From Harmonia axyridis (taxonomy: Eukaryota > Arthropoda > Insecta > Coleoptera > Coccinellidae): a stretch of 64,000 nt of DNA. The stretch lies in contig NC_059504.1 in assembly GCF_914767665.1 (NCBI RefSeq), positions 46,345,720-46,409,719 on the forward strand, written 5' to 3'. Under the pieces are notes generated by a model. It was not told where the DNA came from and searched no databases. It saw only the letters and a list, made by a program, of their open reading frames with translations. The translations under genes and the position numbers were made by a program. This document shows positions 54,475-64,000 of this stretch, piece by piece; within the stretch, counting starts at the first letter, position 1, and the number at the start of each line of letters is the position of its first letter.

Positions 54475-54840
54475 ATATCGAACGGAAATTTTGGAATGAT
54501 TGGTGCTATGTGTGATAAAAAGAGATTATGATATACTTATACCCAGTATTGTAAGAGTAGGTGCCAAATTTTTTGGAAATTTTCGAATTTATAGATTTTT
54601 CTTATATTTTTGAATTCATGCGAAGAGAATATATTATGCAAAATTAAAATACCAAACATGGAAGACTACAATGAAATTGAAATATCCGTAGTAGTATATG
54701 AAAGATTGAAAAATGTGCCTTTTATAATATTATCTATATAATATGTGAGAATACGAATACGAAATCAAAGTAAATAGTGAACAAAATGACTGTGAATTGA
54801 AGATAATTTTCCTATATAATTACCACATTTAATTATTGTA

Positions 54841-54846
54841 AATAAA
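54841..54846 (+). terminator. Candidate polyadenylation signal of ABCC gene 1
   Basis: AATAAA 367 bp past the stop codon in AT-rich text. A second AATAAA is at 55048-55053. Which is used cannot be seen. Confidence 0.45.
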
Positions 54847-55164
54847 ATCCAATATTTTTAAGTACTTAGAAAATTTGAATATAATACAGTGTCCTTAGTA
54901 CCTAAACCTCAGTGATTTCTAGTTTTTAAGAAAAATCTGTATATATCTATTCATAATTAGTTGTTGACGAAATGATGTTCCATAGTATTTAAAATGAACT
55001 TAAAAAACTGAAGTGATAAATATTTTTACACTTTGATATCTCAATACAATAAATTATTGTTTCCACAAATAATTAGAATTATTTTTTCCTCATATTGCTC
55101 AACTTTTTCTAAAGAAACTCCTTAATAAGTGAAAATTATAATAAATTGAACAAAAATCCGAATC

Positions 55165-56458
55165 TACGGTGTTTTTCAATGAGAAATTTCATTTAGCTAG
55201 ACAGTTCGCTATCAGGGCAGCTGTCACTTTTGATAATGTAATATTTAGACATTTGAAAAGTAAATCTACGCTATTAATAAAAATTGTTCAAAAAACTAAA
55301 GTATTTTGGGAAGTCGTGAAGATCTTCTCGACCGGCAAAGGTAAAACTGGTGGAAAAATTCAAGCTGTTGGGAGAAGTAGGGATATGAAAAATCGAAACC
55401 GTGTGAGTCACTCAAGAATATCTGAGAATATTGGTGCTGCAGCCTGTTGACGAAAACCCAGGTTTGTCTATTCCTCGTCGATCTTGGGAATTACGCTATA
55501 ATTAATGATTTTTTATGGCCGGAATTGGAAAATATTGATGTGGACGACGTTTATTTTCAACAAGACAGCGCTACGGGCCACACAACCAACAAAACAATCG
55601 CAATTTTGCAAGAAAAGTATATTGGCCGTCTTATCTCTCGAAGAGGTGATTACAATTGGCCGCCGATATCTTGTGATTTAATAACTATAGACTTTTTTCC
55701 TTGGTGCCACGTGGAAGCTATGTCAATGCTTCACATTCGATTCGACATCTTAGAGATGGGTCTCATCTAATTATGTATAGGACATACAGCCGCAAAAATG
55801 TTAATTGGTCATAGAAAATTTAATGAAAAAGATATGGTGATCCAACCGTAGTCGTGGAGGTTATATGACTAATATTGTTTTCTATGGTTAATGGCATACT
55901 TTCCTCACAATAATAAAATAAACATTTGTGGGTTGTGGTCCTTATACTGTGACTAAAGTAGTTCACGGCCAAGGACAAGTTAAGGAAATAAAAGAACGGG
56001 ATAAAAACACTTATTCAATTTATTTCCAACCCACTGAAAGAGTTTGAAGATGATATTTTCGTCTAATCGTTTTTAAGGGTCGCTGGCTCGGTCGCAAGTA
56101 CTTTTTCGCTGGTCTCGGGAACAGATGTGAAAATCTTTACTCTTCTCGTTGTCGGTGCAAGTATTGCACATATGTTGTAGTTGTAGACTGGACTGCACTC
56201 AATTGAATTATTCGCCCTGAAATGCCGAGTTTTATGGGCATTCAGGCCGTTTTCCATTCGACCGTTAACAAAGCCTTTCTACAGATCCCTTAGGGGTGTG
56301 GATTTGATCATTCCAAGTTTTTACACTTCTGTTCCTAGCAGTTTGGTTCGAAATTTAACTCAACTCGAATATTTTCGAGGGAATCGATAGATTCCCTACA
56401 CATTCATTGATTTCTCTTAAAATATGCACTTTTTTAATATCAAAATGAAACCTCTCAT
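55165..56458 (+). mobile_element. Mariner family B copy, interrupted by a solo LTR
   Basis: Left end GAGAAATTTCATTTAGCTAG and right end TCAAAATGAAACCTCTCATT are the two family B ends. The plus-strand frame 55447-55770 reads NDFLWPELENIDVDDVYFQQ, DSATGHTTNKTIAILQEK and NWPPISCDLITIDFF. The DNA-binding part and the first catalytic region are deleted. The 3' part holds a 474-bp insertion. Dead copy between the two ABCC genes. Confidence 0.82.
55927..56400. mobile_element. Probable solo LTR
   Basis: A 474-bp block absent from the family B copy at 33.4-34.2 kb. It starts TGTGGG and ends CCTACA, the TG...CA form of retroviral-type LTRs, and CATT lies directly on both sides as a 4-bp target duplication. 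An AATAAA occurs inside at about 55985. No internal retrotransposon region is present, so it would be a recombined solo LTR. The family is unknown. Confidence 0.6.
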
Positions 56459-56460
56459 TT

Positions 56461-56690
56461 AGGGATTGACGGCTTGGCTTGATATTCAAGCTACTTGGCT
56501 GGAGGTTGACTTGAAATCAACTCAAGCACAAGTCAATTAGTAGTTTTTCAATGTCAAGTCAATTATTTATTTATTAAGTACCTAGGTACTTGCCTTAACA
56601 TTGAAAAACTACTACTTGACTTAAACTTGAGTTGATTTCAAGTCATGCTAAAGCTTGTATCTTGAATATCAAGCCAAGCCGTGAATCCCT
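56461..56690. repeat. Foldback MITE, complete
   Basis: Left end GGGATTGACGGCTTGGCTTG pairs with right end CAAGCCAAGCCGTGAATCCC, and pairing continues almost to the centre (ACTTGAAATCAACTCAAG with its complement, then AGTAGTTTTTCAATG with CATTGAAAAACTACT). TA lies on both sides. The element is 230 bp and starts two bases after the end of the mariner family B copy. Confidence 0.85.
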
Positions 56691-57850
56691 ACTTTCATTG
56701 GAGAAACTTTCAATAAGTGGGTACATATATGTTGAACATTATCATCACAGTACAACTCACCTTTTATCAACATCCTAGCCGACGATGACGGATATTCAGT
56801 TCATTATTTTCAATGAAAATCGTTAGATATCGCTTAAGAGCAAACACTTCCACGTGACTGCTCAGTTAAAAACGAAATTATAGAGAAATTATTCATTGAT
56901 TGTGATTGTTATCTGGTTTATGCAGTACATTTATAGACCTATTTTGGATACGAAAATACACTTAACGCAAAAATGATAAAAAATGTAGGTACTTATCTTG
57001 TTTTGGCAGTAAACCGACGATATGATATCCCTACAAAGCACTGATTTATTTTGAAATTATTCGTTAAAATACTCTACAAAAAATCATTACAAAAGAGCCA
57101 AAACTCTAAATTTGTGAACATTTTTACAAGGATTCGTATCAAGTACTTCCTTTCGACGAAAGTTGGAACTATTGTAATATGCCTAACTTCTACTGATCAT
57201 TCAATCGTTCTGACAACACCTCACATTACATTTATTCCTCTTCCTCTGGGCAAATATTTACAGATCACGAGCATTTCACGTGGTGGTGTTCTCTGTAAAG
57301 GGAAAAAAAATTAACCCATCACCCAAAAATTTTTGGATCCGAAAATGGAATGAAAAAATCCGTCAACAAGTGAACTGAAGCGTGTGAGAGTTTCTATACT
57401 ATGATTTCAAAAAAATATACCTATGTCGATGCGAAAAATGTATATTTGACCTTGAAGAATAATAATTGCAACTTTATCAGTTCAAAACGATTAAAAATTT
57501 TCGAAAAGCCATATACTTAATTGATCCTTTTGTTGCAGGAAAAATAGTACGAATCGTCTGCATCAATTAAATATCTTAGTATTATTTTCAACCTTGTGGT
57601 TAATCCAGTCATGCATAATTCAGCTAGAAGTAACATTAACTGTAATTACAGCTCTTCGAGATATAATTCTGCACGATATAAATTTTTATTTCCAAAGTAG
57701 CGTGTTATCGATGAAAGAACCTCTGATAGAGGCACATTGCTCCACGTAGAGTTAGTTCCCAGAAAAACAAAGAAACGTCAAATGTAGATGTGAGAACTGG
57801 TTTTTCGAATATATTGTCTTTTGGTTTTCTTGAGTTCCTATCGTTTGAAA
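56691..57850. other. Intergenic sequence upstream of ABCC gene 2
   Basis: No further gene or bounded repeat. An 87-codon plus-strand frame at 57051-57314 has no recognisable domain. Confidence 0.4.
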
Positions 57851-57854
57851 GTGA

Positions 57855-57886
57855 TATAAATGAATAATTAATATTATTAGTTCAGT
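57855..57886 (+). promoter_or_regulatory. Core promoter of ABCC gene 2 (TATA box and initiator)
   Basis: TATAAA at 57855-57860 is followed by the arthropod initiator TCAGT at 57882-57886. If the A at 57884 is +1, the TATA box starts at -29. The start codon then lies 29 bases downstream, giving a very short leader. Confidence 0.6.
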
Positions 57887-57912
57887 TTAAATAACAGTAA
57901 TTACACCTCGAA

Positions 57913-57986
57913 ATGGATGAGAGTTTTCCTCTTAAGGAAGAAAATCCCAGAGAAAAAGCTTCATTCATTTCTAAACTCTGTTTTCT
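57913..57986 (+). CDS. ABCC gene 2, coding exon 1
   Basis: Residues 1-24. 74 nt, donor GTGAGT, same length and phase as exon 1 of gene 1. Confidence 0.88.
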
Positions 57987-60900
57987 GTGAGTATTTTTCT
58001 TTCTATTTTTACATTTTGAACTTGGAAAATTGAAATTTCTTCTATAATTGCGCAAACTGTCAATATGTATTCATTATATGAATATAATTTTAATTGCTTT
58101 CACAATTTATTCACTAAAATAGTAAATTGTGGAAACAAAAACATCATTACTGAAGGAGGCTTTTGCTTTCAGTTGGACGACAAACTGTATCTTGAAATGT
58201 AATAAAAATGATATTAAATTAGAAGAGATATACAAATGTTCGGAATCGTATCTTTCGAATCAAATCGGAAATTATCTGGAAGAAAAATGGAGAGAGGAAT
58301 TCAGGACTCGCAGGAAGAAAGAACTTAGACCCAGTTTACTGAAAATAATCATTAAAACATTTTATCCAGAATATATTCCATTGGCTGCAACAGCTTTCCT
58401 GAACTATGTAGTCATCAAGTTAGTGAACTGAAAATTTATTAAATTATATTTAAGGGATGATTTTGAAAACGAGTTTTTTGGTATGATGATTATTCTTGAT
58501 GATCGAATAATTTGATTGTTTTACTCTTTTTCCTACTGGAATTTTCATTTTCTCATTATATTGCTTCTATATTCATATTCCTTTCACTCTTCGGTACTAG
58601 GTATTTCTAATTTATCTCTCAATAATTTTTCTTTACTCTTTCAACTAGTTTAACTTTTCCCTTTTCTTTTTTCTTATGCTTATATCAACTTTTGAGTACA
58701 TACCTACATATAAAAATCCAGAATTATATATATACATGATTCTGTTCAATTTCAATTCACCATTGCCTAAATATCTACTTTATTGACATTAAAATTCTAG
58801 AGGCTTGCAGCCCTTCATATTGTCGAACCTGATCCGCTTATTTATAAACAAGAATTATACAGCAGTTGAAATGCTCACATATGCTGGAAGTTTATGTCTT
58901 CTAATGCTGATTTCTTCATTTCTTCTCCACTATACAGTATGTGGAAGTAATTTGCTTGGCATGAAGATCAGAATAGCAGTTTCTACTTTGGTGTACAGAA
59001 AAGTATGTCCACAACAATATATATTTCTTTTTCTCCACTTTGAACATTTACAGGTGCTGAGATTGAATCAATACTCTTTATCAAAGTCATCTTCTGGTCA
59101 GGTGATCAATTTACTCTCAAATGATGTTGCAAGGTTTGAGATTGCCATTAAAGCAATGCACTTCCTCTGGATAACTCCAATACAGCTCACAGTAATTATA
59201 TTTGTCATTTGGAGTCTTTTTGGTTTGGGGGCGCTTGTTGGTATTGCCACCCTGATTGTTTTAATGATTCCACTTCAAGGTGAGATAAATAGTTCCTAGT
59301 ATACGTGCTTAGTATATTTTGGCAAGAGCTGAATTGAATTTCAATAAATTTCGTTTCTTGATTTCTTAGGTATTCTTGGCCACCTGACAGGTGTTTATAG
59401 AGTTAAAGCTGCCGAAAAAACCGATTCAAGAGTAAAACTAACCAGTGAAATATTGTCTGGAATGGCTGTTATCAAAATGTACACATGGGAAAAACCATTC
59501 GAGCAAATTGTAGGAAAAATACGTGAAGTAGAACTAAAATACATTCGTGCAAGTTCCTACATCAAAGGAATTTTGGCATGCATCATGTTTGTAACGGAAA
59601 AACTTGGCCTTTGCGTCACAGTCGTCTGTTATTCTCTGCTTGGTTTTCCTGTGTCTACAGATGTAGTATTTTCAGTATCGGTTTGTTTTCGTATTTTGCA
59701 ATTTTCCCTTGGAACAATGCTTCCATCTGCAGTTATTATTGGTTCTGAAGTACTAGTATCAGTGAGACGTCTGGAGGACTTTTTGATGCTGGAAGAGATA
59801 CAATCAGTAGCTCAAATTGCTCCAGCAGTAGCTGAGGTTGGTATGGTCCAGCTGAAACTTGTGAGCGCACATTGGAAGGAGAAGATAACAGCTCTAGATA
59901 ATGTTTCCATGTCCATTTCCCCAGGTGAGGTTAATATAATTCAACAGTCTCAAAAATAAGTTTGAATTTTAGTCTGTCACAAAATTTGTTATAAATTATC
60001 AAAGTACACACTCGAATCCATAAGAATTCATGCATATACAGGTTCATGAGGTTTGTTCAAACTTAAATAAATTATAACCTAAATGATTCGATTATTCACT
60101 CTTGTAGGAAATGTTTGTGCTGTTGTTGGTCCAGTTGGCTCTGGAAAGTCTACTCTGCTTAAGCTTTTGCTCGGAGAAATTCAAATATCTAGTGGAACTT
60201 TCACAGTAGGCGGAACAACCTCATTCTCATCACAAAAACCTTGGTTATTCTCTTCTACAATTCGAAAAAATATAATTTTCGGTCAGGATTTCAACGAAAA
60301 CCGGTATAAGAGAGTTCTCGAGGTATGCGGCCTCACTCAAGAAGTTGAACAGTTTCAAGATGGTGACCAAACAATCGTTGGCAATAGAGGAGTTTCTTTG
60401 AGCGGAGGACAAAGAGCGAGAATAAATTTGGCCAGAGCTGTTTATAAGGAAGCTGATATATATCTTTTAGACGACGTGTTGTCTGCTCTTGATCCAAAAA
60501 TTGGAAAATACGTTTTCCAAGAATGCATACTGAAATTTCTGAGTGGAAAAACTAGAGTCCTAGTGACACACCAATTGCATTATTTGAAAGAAGTTGGGCA
60601 CATAGTTATTTTGAAGAAGGTGAATCGGATTCTGCATACAACCATTATATAACCATTTGAGGTATTCATTTTCATAGGGTTCAATTGAAAATCAAGGACA
60701 ATTCACTGAGCTTTTCGAGAAAAAGTTGGAACCGTACCTGTTAGAAGCAAACATCGAAGAAAACAACGACCGAAAAAAATCTTTCAACGAGAAAAATGTA
60801 AGTTTATCATTTTGTTTGAATATTTCTTAAATTCTAATTTTTGTAGGGGCAATTGGTTATGCAGAAAAGTACTAGTGAGGAAAAGAACTCATCCATGACA

Positions 60901-63900
60901 GATATTGATGATGTGAACAACCTTAAAGGCTCGGTAATCTTGAAATATATAAATTTATCTGGTGGTTCCTCCAATATAATACTACTTTTCATACTTTTAT
61001 TGATTTCTCAACTATCACTGAATTTATCCGATTATTGGATAACGCTCTGGTAAGTTTTCAATGTTCAGAATCAATCATGTTCAGGGTGTCCCAAATTCGA
61101 TGCTCACTGAAAGCATCTCGAGAACTATAAGACTTAGAAAAAAAATTTCAGGAAGCACTGATCTCTTTTTTCGAAATAATAAGAAAACAGAAAGCAGACC
61201 ATACGAATCCTGATAAGTTCTCAAGTTACAAGGCGTTTCTGAAAAATGACCTTTGGAAATATTTCGCAATATTTTGGTTTCTATTCGAGATATTCGAAAA
61301 ATTCTAAAATGTTTTTTTTTGTAATTTTTATAGTTTATAATATGATACTCATAACATATCATAGAAATTAATCATCATTTTAGAGATATAGAGGAGAGTT
61401 GGTGTTTTCCTCTGTAACTTGATAAGAAATCGAGATATCCAAGATCAGCTTTCTGATATTTTATTATTTCGAAAAAAGAGATGGGGGGTCCTTGAAGATG
61501 TTCTTCTCTAAGTCTTAAAGTTTTCGAGATGCTCTCAGTGAGCATCGAATTTGGGACACCATGTAGGTACTTTTGAATTATGTTTTACAGGTCGGAGGAA
61601 GAGTATATTCGACATTTATATAAGCCGACATCCAACTCAAACTCTTCTTACTCAAATAAGGCTGTAGGAATGAAAACCAAAAAAATATTTTTTCTACCAG
61701 TTAACAATTCCATTTTTAGTCACTGGACGGAAACAGTTTTCGTAGACTTAAAGCAATATACCATGATAAAACCATCAGTGATGAGAACTATCTACATAAT
61801 GATTATCTTATTGGCAATATTTCTCATGCTGTGCAGATCGTCATTATTCTTTTATCTATGTACTAGAGCATCACAAAAGTTACATAATAAGATGTTCTCG
61901 AGTATCCTAGAGACTTCGATGGCATTCTTTTATACAACTCCACCTGGCAATACGTTGAATAGGCTATCCAAGGACATGGGAGCTGCAGATGAGCAGTTTC
62001 CAAAGACTCTTCTCAATTTTTTGGGGGTAAGGAGATTCATTCCATTAGCCTTATCTTTTCTTATTCAAGTCTTTATTTCAGTCACTGCCGGTTATTTTTG
62101 GTTCTATGTTACTTATTGTAATCTCCAATAGTCTTATGATAATCTTAGTCATACCGCTGGTACTGATATTAATTAAGATAAGAAAATGGTTCCTTAAAAC
62201 AGTCAGAATTTTGCGAAGATACGAAACAGCTGGTGAGTTCTTACTTTCGTTCTAGAAAAAATATTTAATTTAATAATCAGTTAAATCTCCTGTTTTTTCC
62301 TACGTGGCCTCCTCAATGGAAGGAGTTACTACAATAAGGTCTAATAAATGTGAAGAACTTCTTATACCACAGTTTGATCGACATCAGGTAGATATAATCA
62401 CATTAGACTGATGTTATGATATCAATATTCATAAAAATTTTTTAGGACTTGCATAGTGCCACATCCTTTATGGCTATTTCTTGTACTTCATCATTTGGCC
62501 TCTGGATAGATCTACTTTGTGTATCATTTGTATGCTTTGTTGTATTGTTTTTCATCATTTTAGATAGATGTAAGTAATTGAAAAATAAATAATTAATGAA
62601 AATGATAAATAACAACAAATAACTTGTTTATTGCTCATAGAAATTTATTTGATGTTTATGCCTTAACTTTTTCAGATATCTACATAAGTGGAAGCTTCAT
62701 AGGCCTTGCAATCTTCCACTCAATGACCATGGTTGGATTATTTCAGTCCTGCATAAGAACTATGTCAGAAACTGTGAACTATCTAACCAATATTGATAGG
62801 ATATTCGATTACACACAACTAAAGAAAGAAGAAGCACTACAGCCAAACGGTATGATGACTGAAGATGTTTAAAGCTTGCTTCTTTATTGATTTTTTACAA
62901 TTTTTTTCAGACGGCATTGTTCCTCGTTTATGGCCTTGTCGCGGAGATATTGAATTCAAAAATTTAAGTTTGAAATACATTGGTGATGATAGATCGATTT
63001 TGCAGAATATAAACATAACAATATACGATTCAGAGAAGGTGAGATGATTTAGCCCATTTAGAGAAGTTCTGTAGGAATGTTCCAAATCAGACCCATTTAT
63101 AAAAAAAAGAAAAAAAGCACTGACTTGGCATCAGGAGATTTTAAACGCCAGTTCATTCATGCGGTCTTGAATACCACTTAACTGCATACAGGGTGGGCCA
63201 TGGTCGATGGTACCTTAGTCTTAGGAAAGTACGATTTTATTAAAAATTTGGTTTCTTGGGTACCATCGGCCGTGGCCCACTCTGTATATAAGATACAGAA
63301 TAATTGAAATTATTATTTTATATATACACGCAAAATGTCAACTGGATCCATCATCATAAGTCGAAACTAAGCGTTTGAGACCAATCCTGGCTCAAAATTC
63401 GAAAAATACAGACATTGTGGTGACATGATAGATCCAATATTCAGGAATTAACGTACAAAAAGGCATATTTAGAACGCATTCATTATCAGAAGTATAACCA
63501 CAGAACCTTTATTCTTTTTTGATCTAGATTGGCATTGTTGGCAGAACTGGAGCTGGAAAATCCTCTTTAATCGCAGCTTTATTTCGATTATCCCCTTTAG
63601 AAGGAGATATATTTATAGATGAAGTCAATATACAGGATATAGAACTCAAGAAGTTGAGAAAAGAGATAGCTATAATCCCACAAGATCCTGTTTTGTTTTC
63701 AGCTTCAGTGAGATTCAATCTCGATCCAGAATACCTTTATCCAGATGAAAGGATTTGGAAGATTCTTGCTGAAGTAAATATTGTAAAAGAATTATAAGGG
63801 GAGTTTTTCAAGAATTACTTTTTTCAGGTAGAGCTCGATAAAATAATACCATCTTTAGATTTTCAATTGACAGGGGGAGGTGATAACATGAGCCTTGGGC

Positions 63901-63988
63901 AAAGACAGTTACTTTGTTTAGCTAGGGCTATACTTAGGGAGAACAAAATTTTAATATTGGATGAAGCTACAGCGAATATCGATATTAA
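57913..63988 (+). CDS. ABCC gene 2: MRP4 / lethal(2)03659-like, 3' end beyond window
   Basis: Sixteen coding exons join in phase to 1221 codons plus two bases; the final exon (NBD2 H-loop and C-terminus, ~100 residues by comparison with gene 1) is outside the window. It starts MDESFPLKEENPREKASF. NBD1 has Walker A GPVGSGKST (442-450), signature LSGGQ (532-536), Walker B IYLLDD (552-557) and H589. NBD2 has Walker A GRTGAGKSS (1091-1099), signature MSLGQ (1189-1193) instead of the common SVGQ form, and Walker B ILILDE (1209-1214). NBD1 reads DDVLSALD where gene 1 and most relatives have DDPLSAVD. No stops or frameshifts were seen. Nine intron positions are shared with gene 1 (CDS nt 74, ~522, 748, ~1815, 2574, 2725, 2956, 3258 and the NBD2 start region), so the two arose by tandem duplication. 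Introns are short except 8 and 14, which hold repeats. Confidence 0.93.
58173..58418 (+). CDS. ABCC gene 2, coding exon 2
   Basis: Residues 25-106: WTTNCILKCNKNDIKLEEIY aligns with WTLPIF-type text of the family. Then EEKWREEFRTRRKKELRPSL and the first helix. The donor is GTTAGT, which is non-consensus at one base. Confidence 0.88.
58801..59002 (+). CDS. ABCC gene 2, coding exon 3
   Basis: Residues 107-174: GLQPFILSNLIRLFINKNYT to VSTLVYRK; TMD1 helix 2. Confidence 0.9.
59054..59279 (+). CDS. ABCC gene 2, coding exon 4
   Basis: Residues 175-249: VLRLNQYSLSKSSSGQVINL, LSNDVARFE and TMD1 helices 3-4. Ends at CDS nt 748 as in gene 1. Confidence 0.93.
59370..59924 (+). CDS. ABCC gene 2, coding exon 5
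   Basis: Residues 250-434: ILSGMAVIKMYTWEKPFEQI through SVRRLEDFLMLEE to the start of NBD1. It corresponds to exons 5 and 6 of gene 1 fused. Confidence 0.94.
60108..60619 (+). CDS. ABCC gene 2, coding exon 6
   Basis: Residues 435-605, most of NBD1: Walker A, SSQKPWLFSSTIRKNIIFG, LSGGQRARINLARAVY, DIYLLDDVLSALD, VTHQ. Confidence 0.96.
60678..60797 (+). CDS. ABCC gene 2, coding exon 7
   Basis: Residues 606-645: GSIENQGQFTELFEKKLEPY and linker. Confidence 0.9.
60847..61049 (+). CDS. ABCC gene 2, coding exon 8
   Basis: Residues 646-712: linker, GSVILKYINLSGGSSNIILL and the first TMD2 helix, ending SDYWITLW. Confidence 0.92.
61080..61565. repeat. R7 foldback element in intron 8 of ABCC gene 2
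   Basis: Left end CAGGGTGTCCCAAATTCGAT, continuing GCTCACTGAAAGCATCTCGA, pairs with TCGAGATGCTCTCAGTGAGC then ATCGAATTTGGGACACC. TCTTTTTTCGAAATAATAA / TTATTATTTCGAAAAAAGA-type pairing extends further in. About 480 bp; it fills nearly the whole intron. Confidence 0.9.
61591..62026 (+). CDS. ABCC gene 2, coding exon 9
   Basis: Residues 713-858: SEEEYIRHLYKPTSNSNSSY, an extracellular loop, then a helix and RASQKLHNKMFSSILETSMA with FFYTTPPGNTLNRLSKDMGA. Confidence 0.93.
62082..62232 (+). CDS. ABCC gene 2, coding exon 10
   Basis: Residues 859-908: SLPVIFGSMLLIVISNSLMI and TVRILRRYETA. 151 nt, as in gene 1. Confidence 0.92.
62281..62387 (+). CDS. ABCC gene 2, coding exon 11
   Basis: Residues 909-944: KSPVFSYVASSMEGVTTIRS to FDRHQ. 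In gene 1 this and the next exon are one. Confidence 0.92.
62446..62569 (+). CDS. ABCC gene 2, coding exon 12
   Basis: Residues 945-985: DLHSATSFMAISCTSSFGLW and a TMD2 helix. Confidence 0.92.
62676..62849 (+). CDS. ABCC gene 2, coding exon 13
   Basis: Residues 986-1043: GSFIGLAIFHSMTMVGLFQS, then MSETVNYLTNIDRIFDYTQL. Confidence 0.93.
62911..63038 (+). CDS. ABCC gene 2, coding exon 14
   Basis: Residues 1044-1086: GDIEFKNLSLKYIGDDRSIL, start of NBD2. Confidence 0.93.
63185..63300. repeat. R8 short palindromic element in intron 14 of ABCC gene 2
   Basis: TACAGGGTGGGCCATGGTCG plus ATGGTACC pairs with GGTACCATCGGCCGTGGCCC plus ACTCTGTA. TA adjoins both ends. 115 bp. Confidence 0.85.
63528..63773 (+). 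CDS. ABCC gene 2, coding exon 15
   Basis: Residues 1087-1168: IGIVGRTGAGKSSLIAALFR (NBD2 Walker A) and PQDPVLFSASVRFNLDPEY. Confidence 0.95.
63828..63988 (+). CDS. ABCC gene 2, coding exon 16 (last in window)
   Basis: Residues 1169-1221: DNMSLGQRQLLCLARAILRE and LILDEATANIDIK, donor GTGAGG at 63989. The closing exon is off the right edge. Confidence 0.94.
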
Positions 63989-64000
63989 GTGAGGTTTACA

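Noticed and set aside
1..64000. tRNA, rRNA or other structured RNA genes
   Set aside because: I looked for tRNA B-box text and rRNA-like conserved blocks and saw none that fold into a full gene.

Overview
This is a eukaryotic nuclear window, AT-rich and intron-rich, almost certainly from an insect. The reasons are intron-interrupted ABC-transporter genes of the short ABCC type that insects have expanded, several Tc1/mariner-type transposon families in decayed copies, and many inverted-repeat elements ending in TACAGGGTG. A beetle is my best guess, but the sequence does not prove the order.

Three protein-coding genes can be reconstructed exon by exon. ABCC gene 1 (+ strand, coding exons 21478-54474) has 14 coding exons that join in phase to 1324 codons: an MRP4-like / lethal(2)03659-like exporter with two membrane domains and two nucleotide-binding domains. 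ABCC gene 2 (+ strand, from 57913) is its tandem paralogue, with 16 coding exons in the window; it runs off the right edge before its C-terminal ~100 residues. Nine of its introns fall at the same places as introns of gene 1. A SIAH/sina-like RING E3 ubiquitin ligase (- strand, 38555-41091, two coding exons, 260 residues) lies inside intron 2 of ABCC gene 1, on the opposite strand.

Layout. 1-21 kb has no protein gene that I can support. It is repeat-filled, with one CpG-rich, non-repetitive segment near 8.1-8.5 kb that may be the promoter and 5' noncoding exon of ABCC gene 1. 21.5-49 kb holds the first exons of gene 1, separated by very long introns (12.8, 9.0 and 4.4 kb among them) stuffed with transposons, plus the nested SIAH gene. 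49-54.5 kb is the compact 3' two thirds of gene 1. 54.5-57.9 kb is intergenic, with a mariner copy interrupted by a probable solo LTR and followed by a small foldback element. 57.9-64 kb is the compact gene 2.

Mobile DNA. Mariner family A has six copies. Five share one internal deletion that removes the middle of the transposase; the sixth lacks the catalytic part instead. Family B has five pieces. There is one Mos1-like and one Tc1-like pseudogene, two clear LINE 3' fragments (one with a 12-bp target duplication) and one solo LTR. A 550-580 bp element (R2) has ~28-bp terminal inverted repeats and 8-bp target duplications. A group of long-armed inverted-repeat families (R1, R3-R8) has largely unrelated interiors but shares TACAGGGTG-type ends at TA. 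I see no autonomous intact transposase.

The two ABCC proteins are probably plasma-membrane exporters of organic anions or conjugates, and the SIAH-like protein a cytosolic ubiquitin ligase. Nothing here shows that they act in one pathway; their association is by position only.
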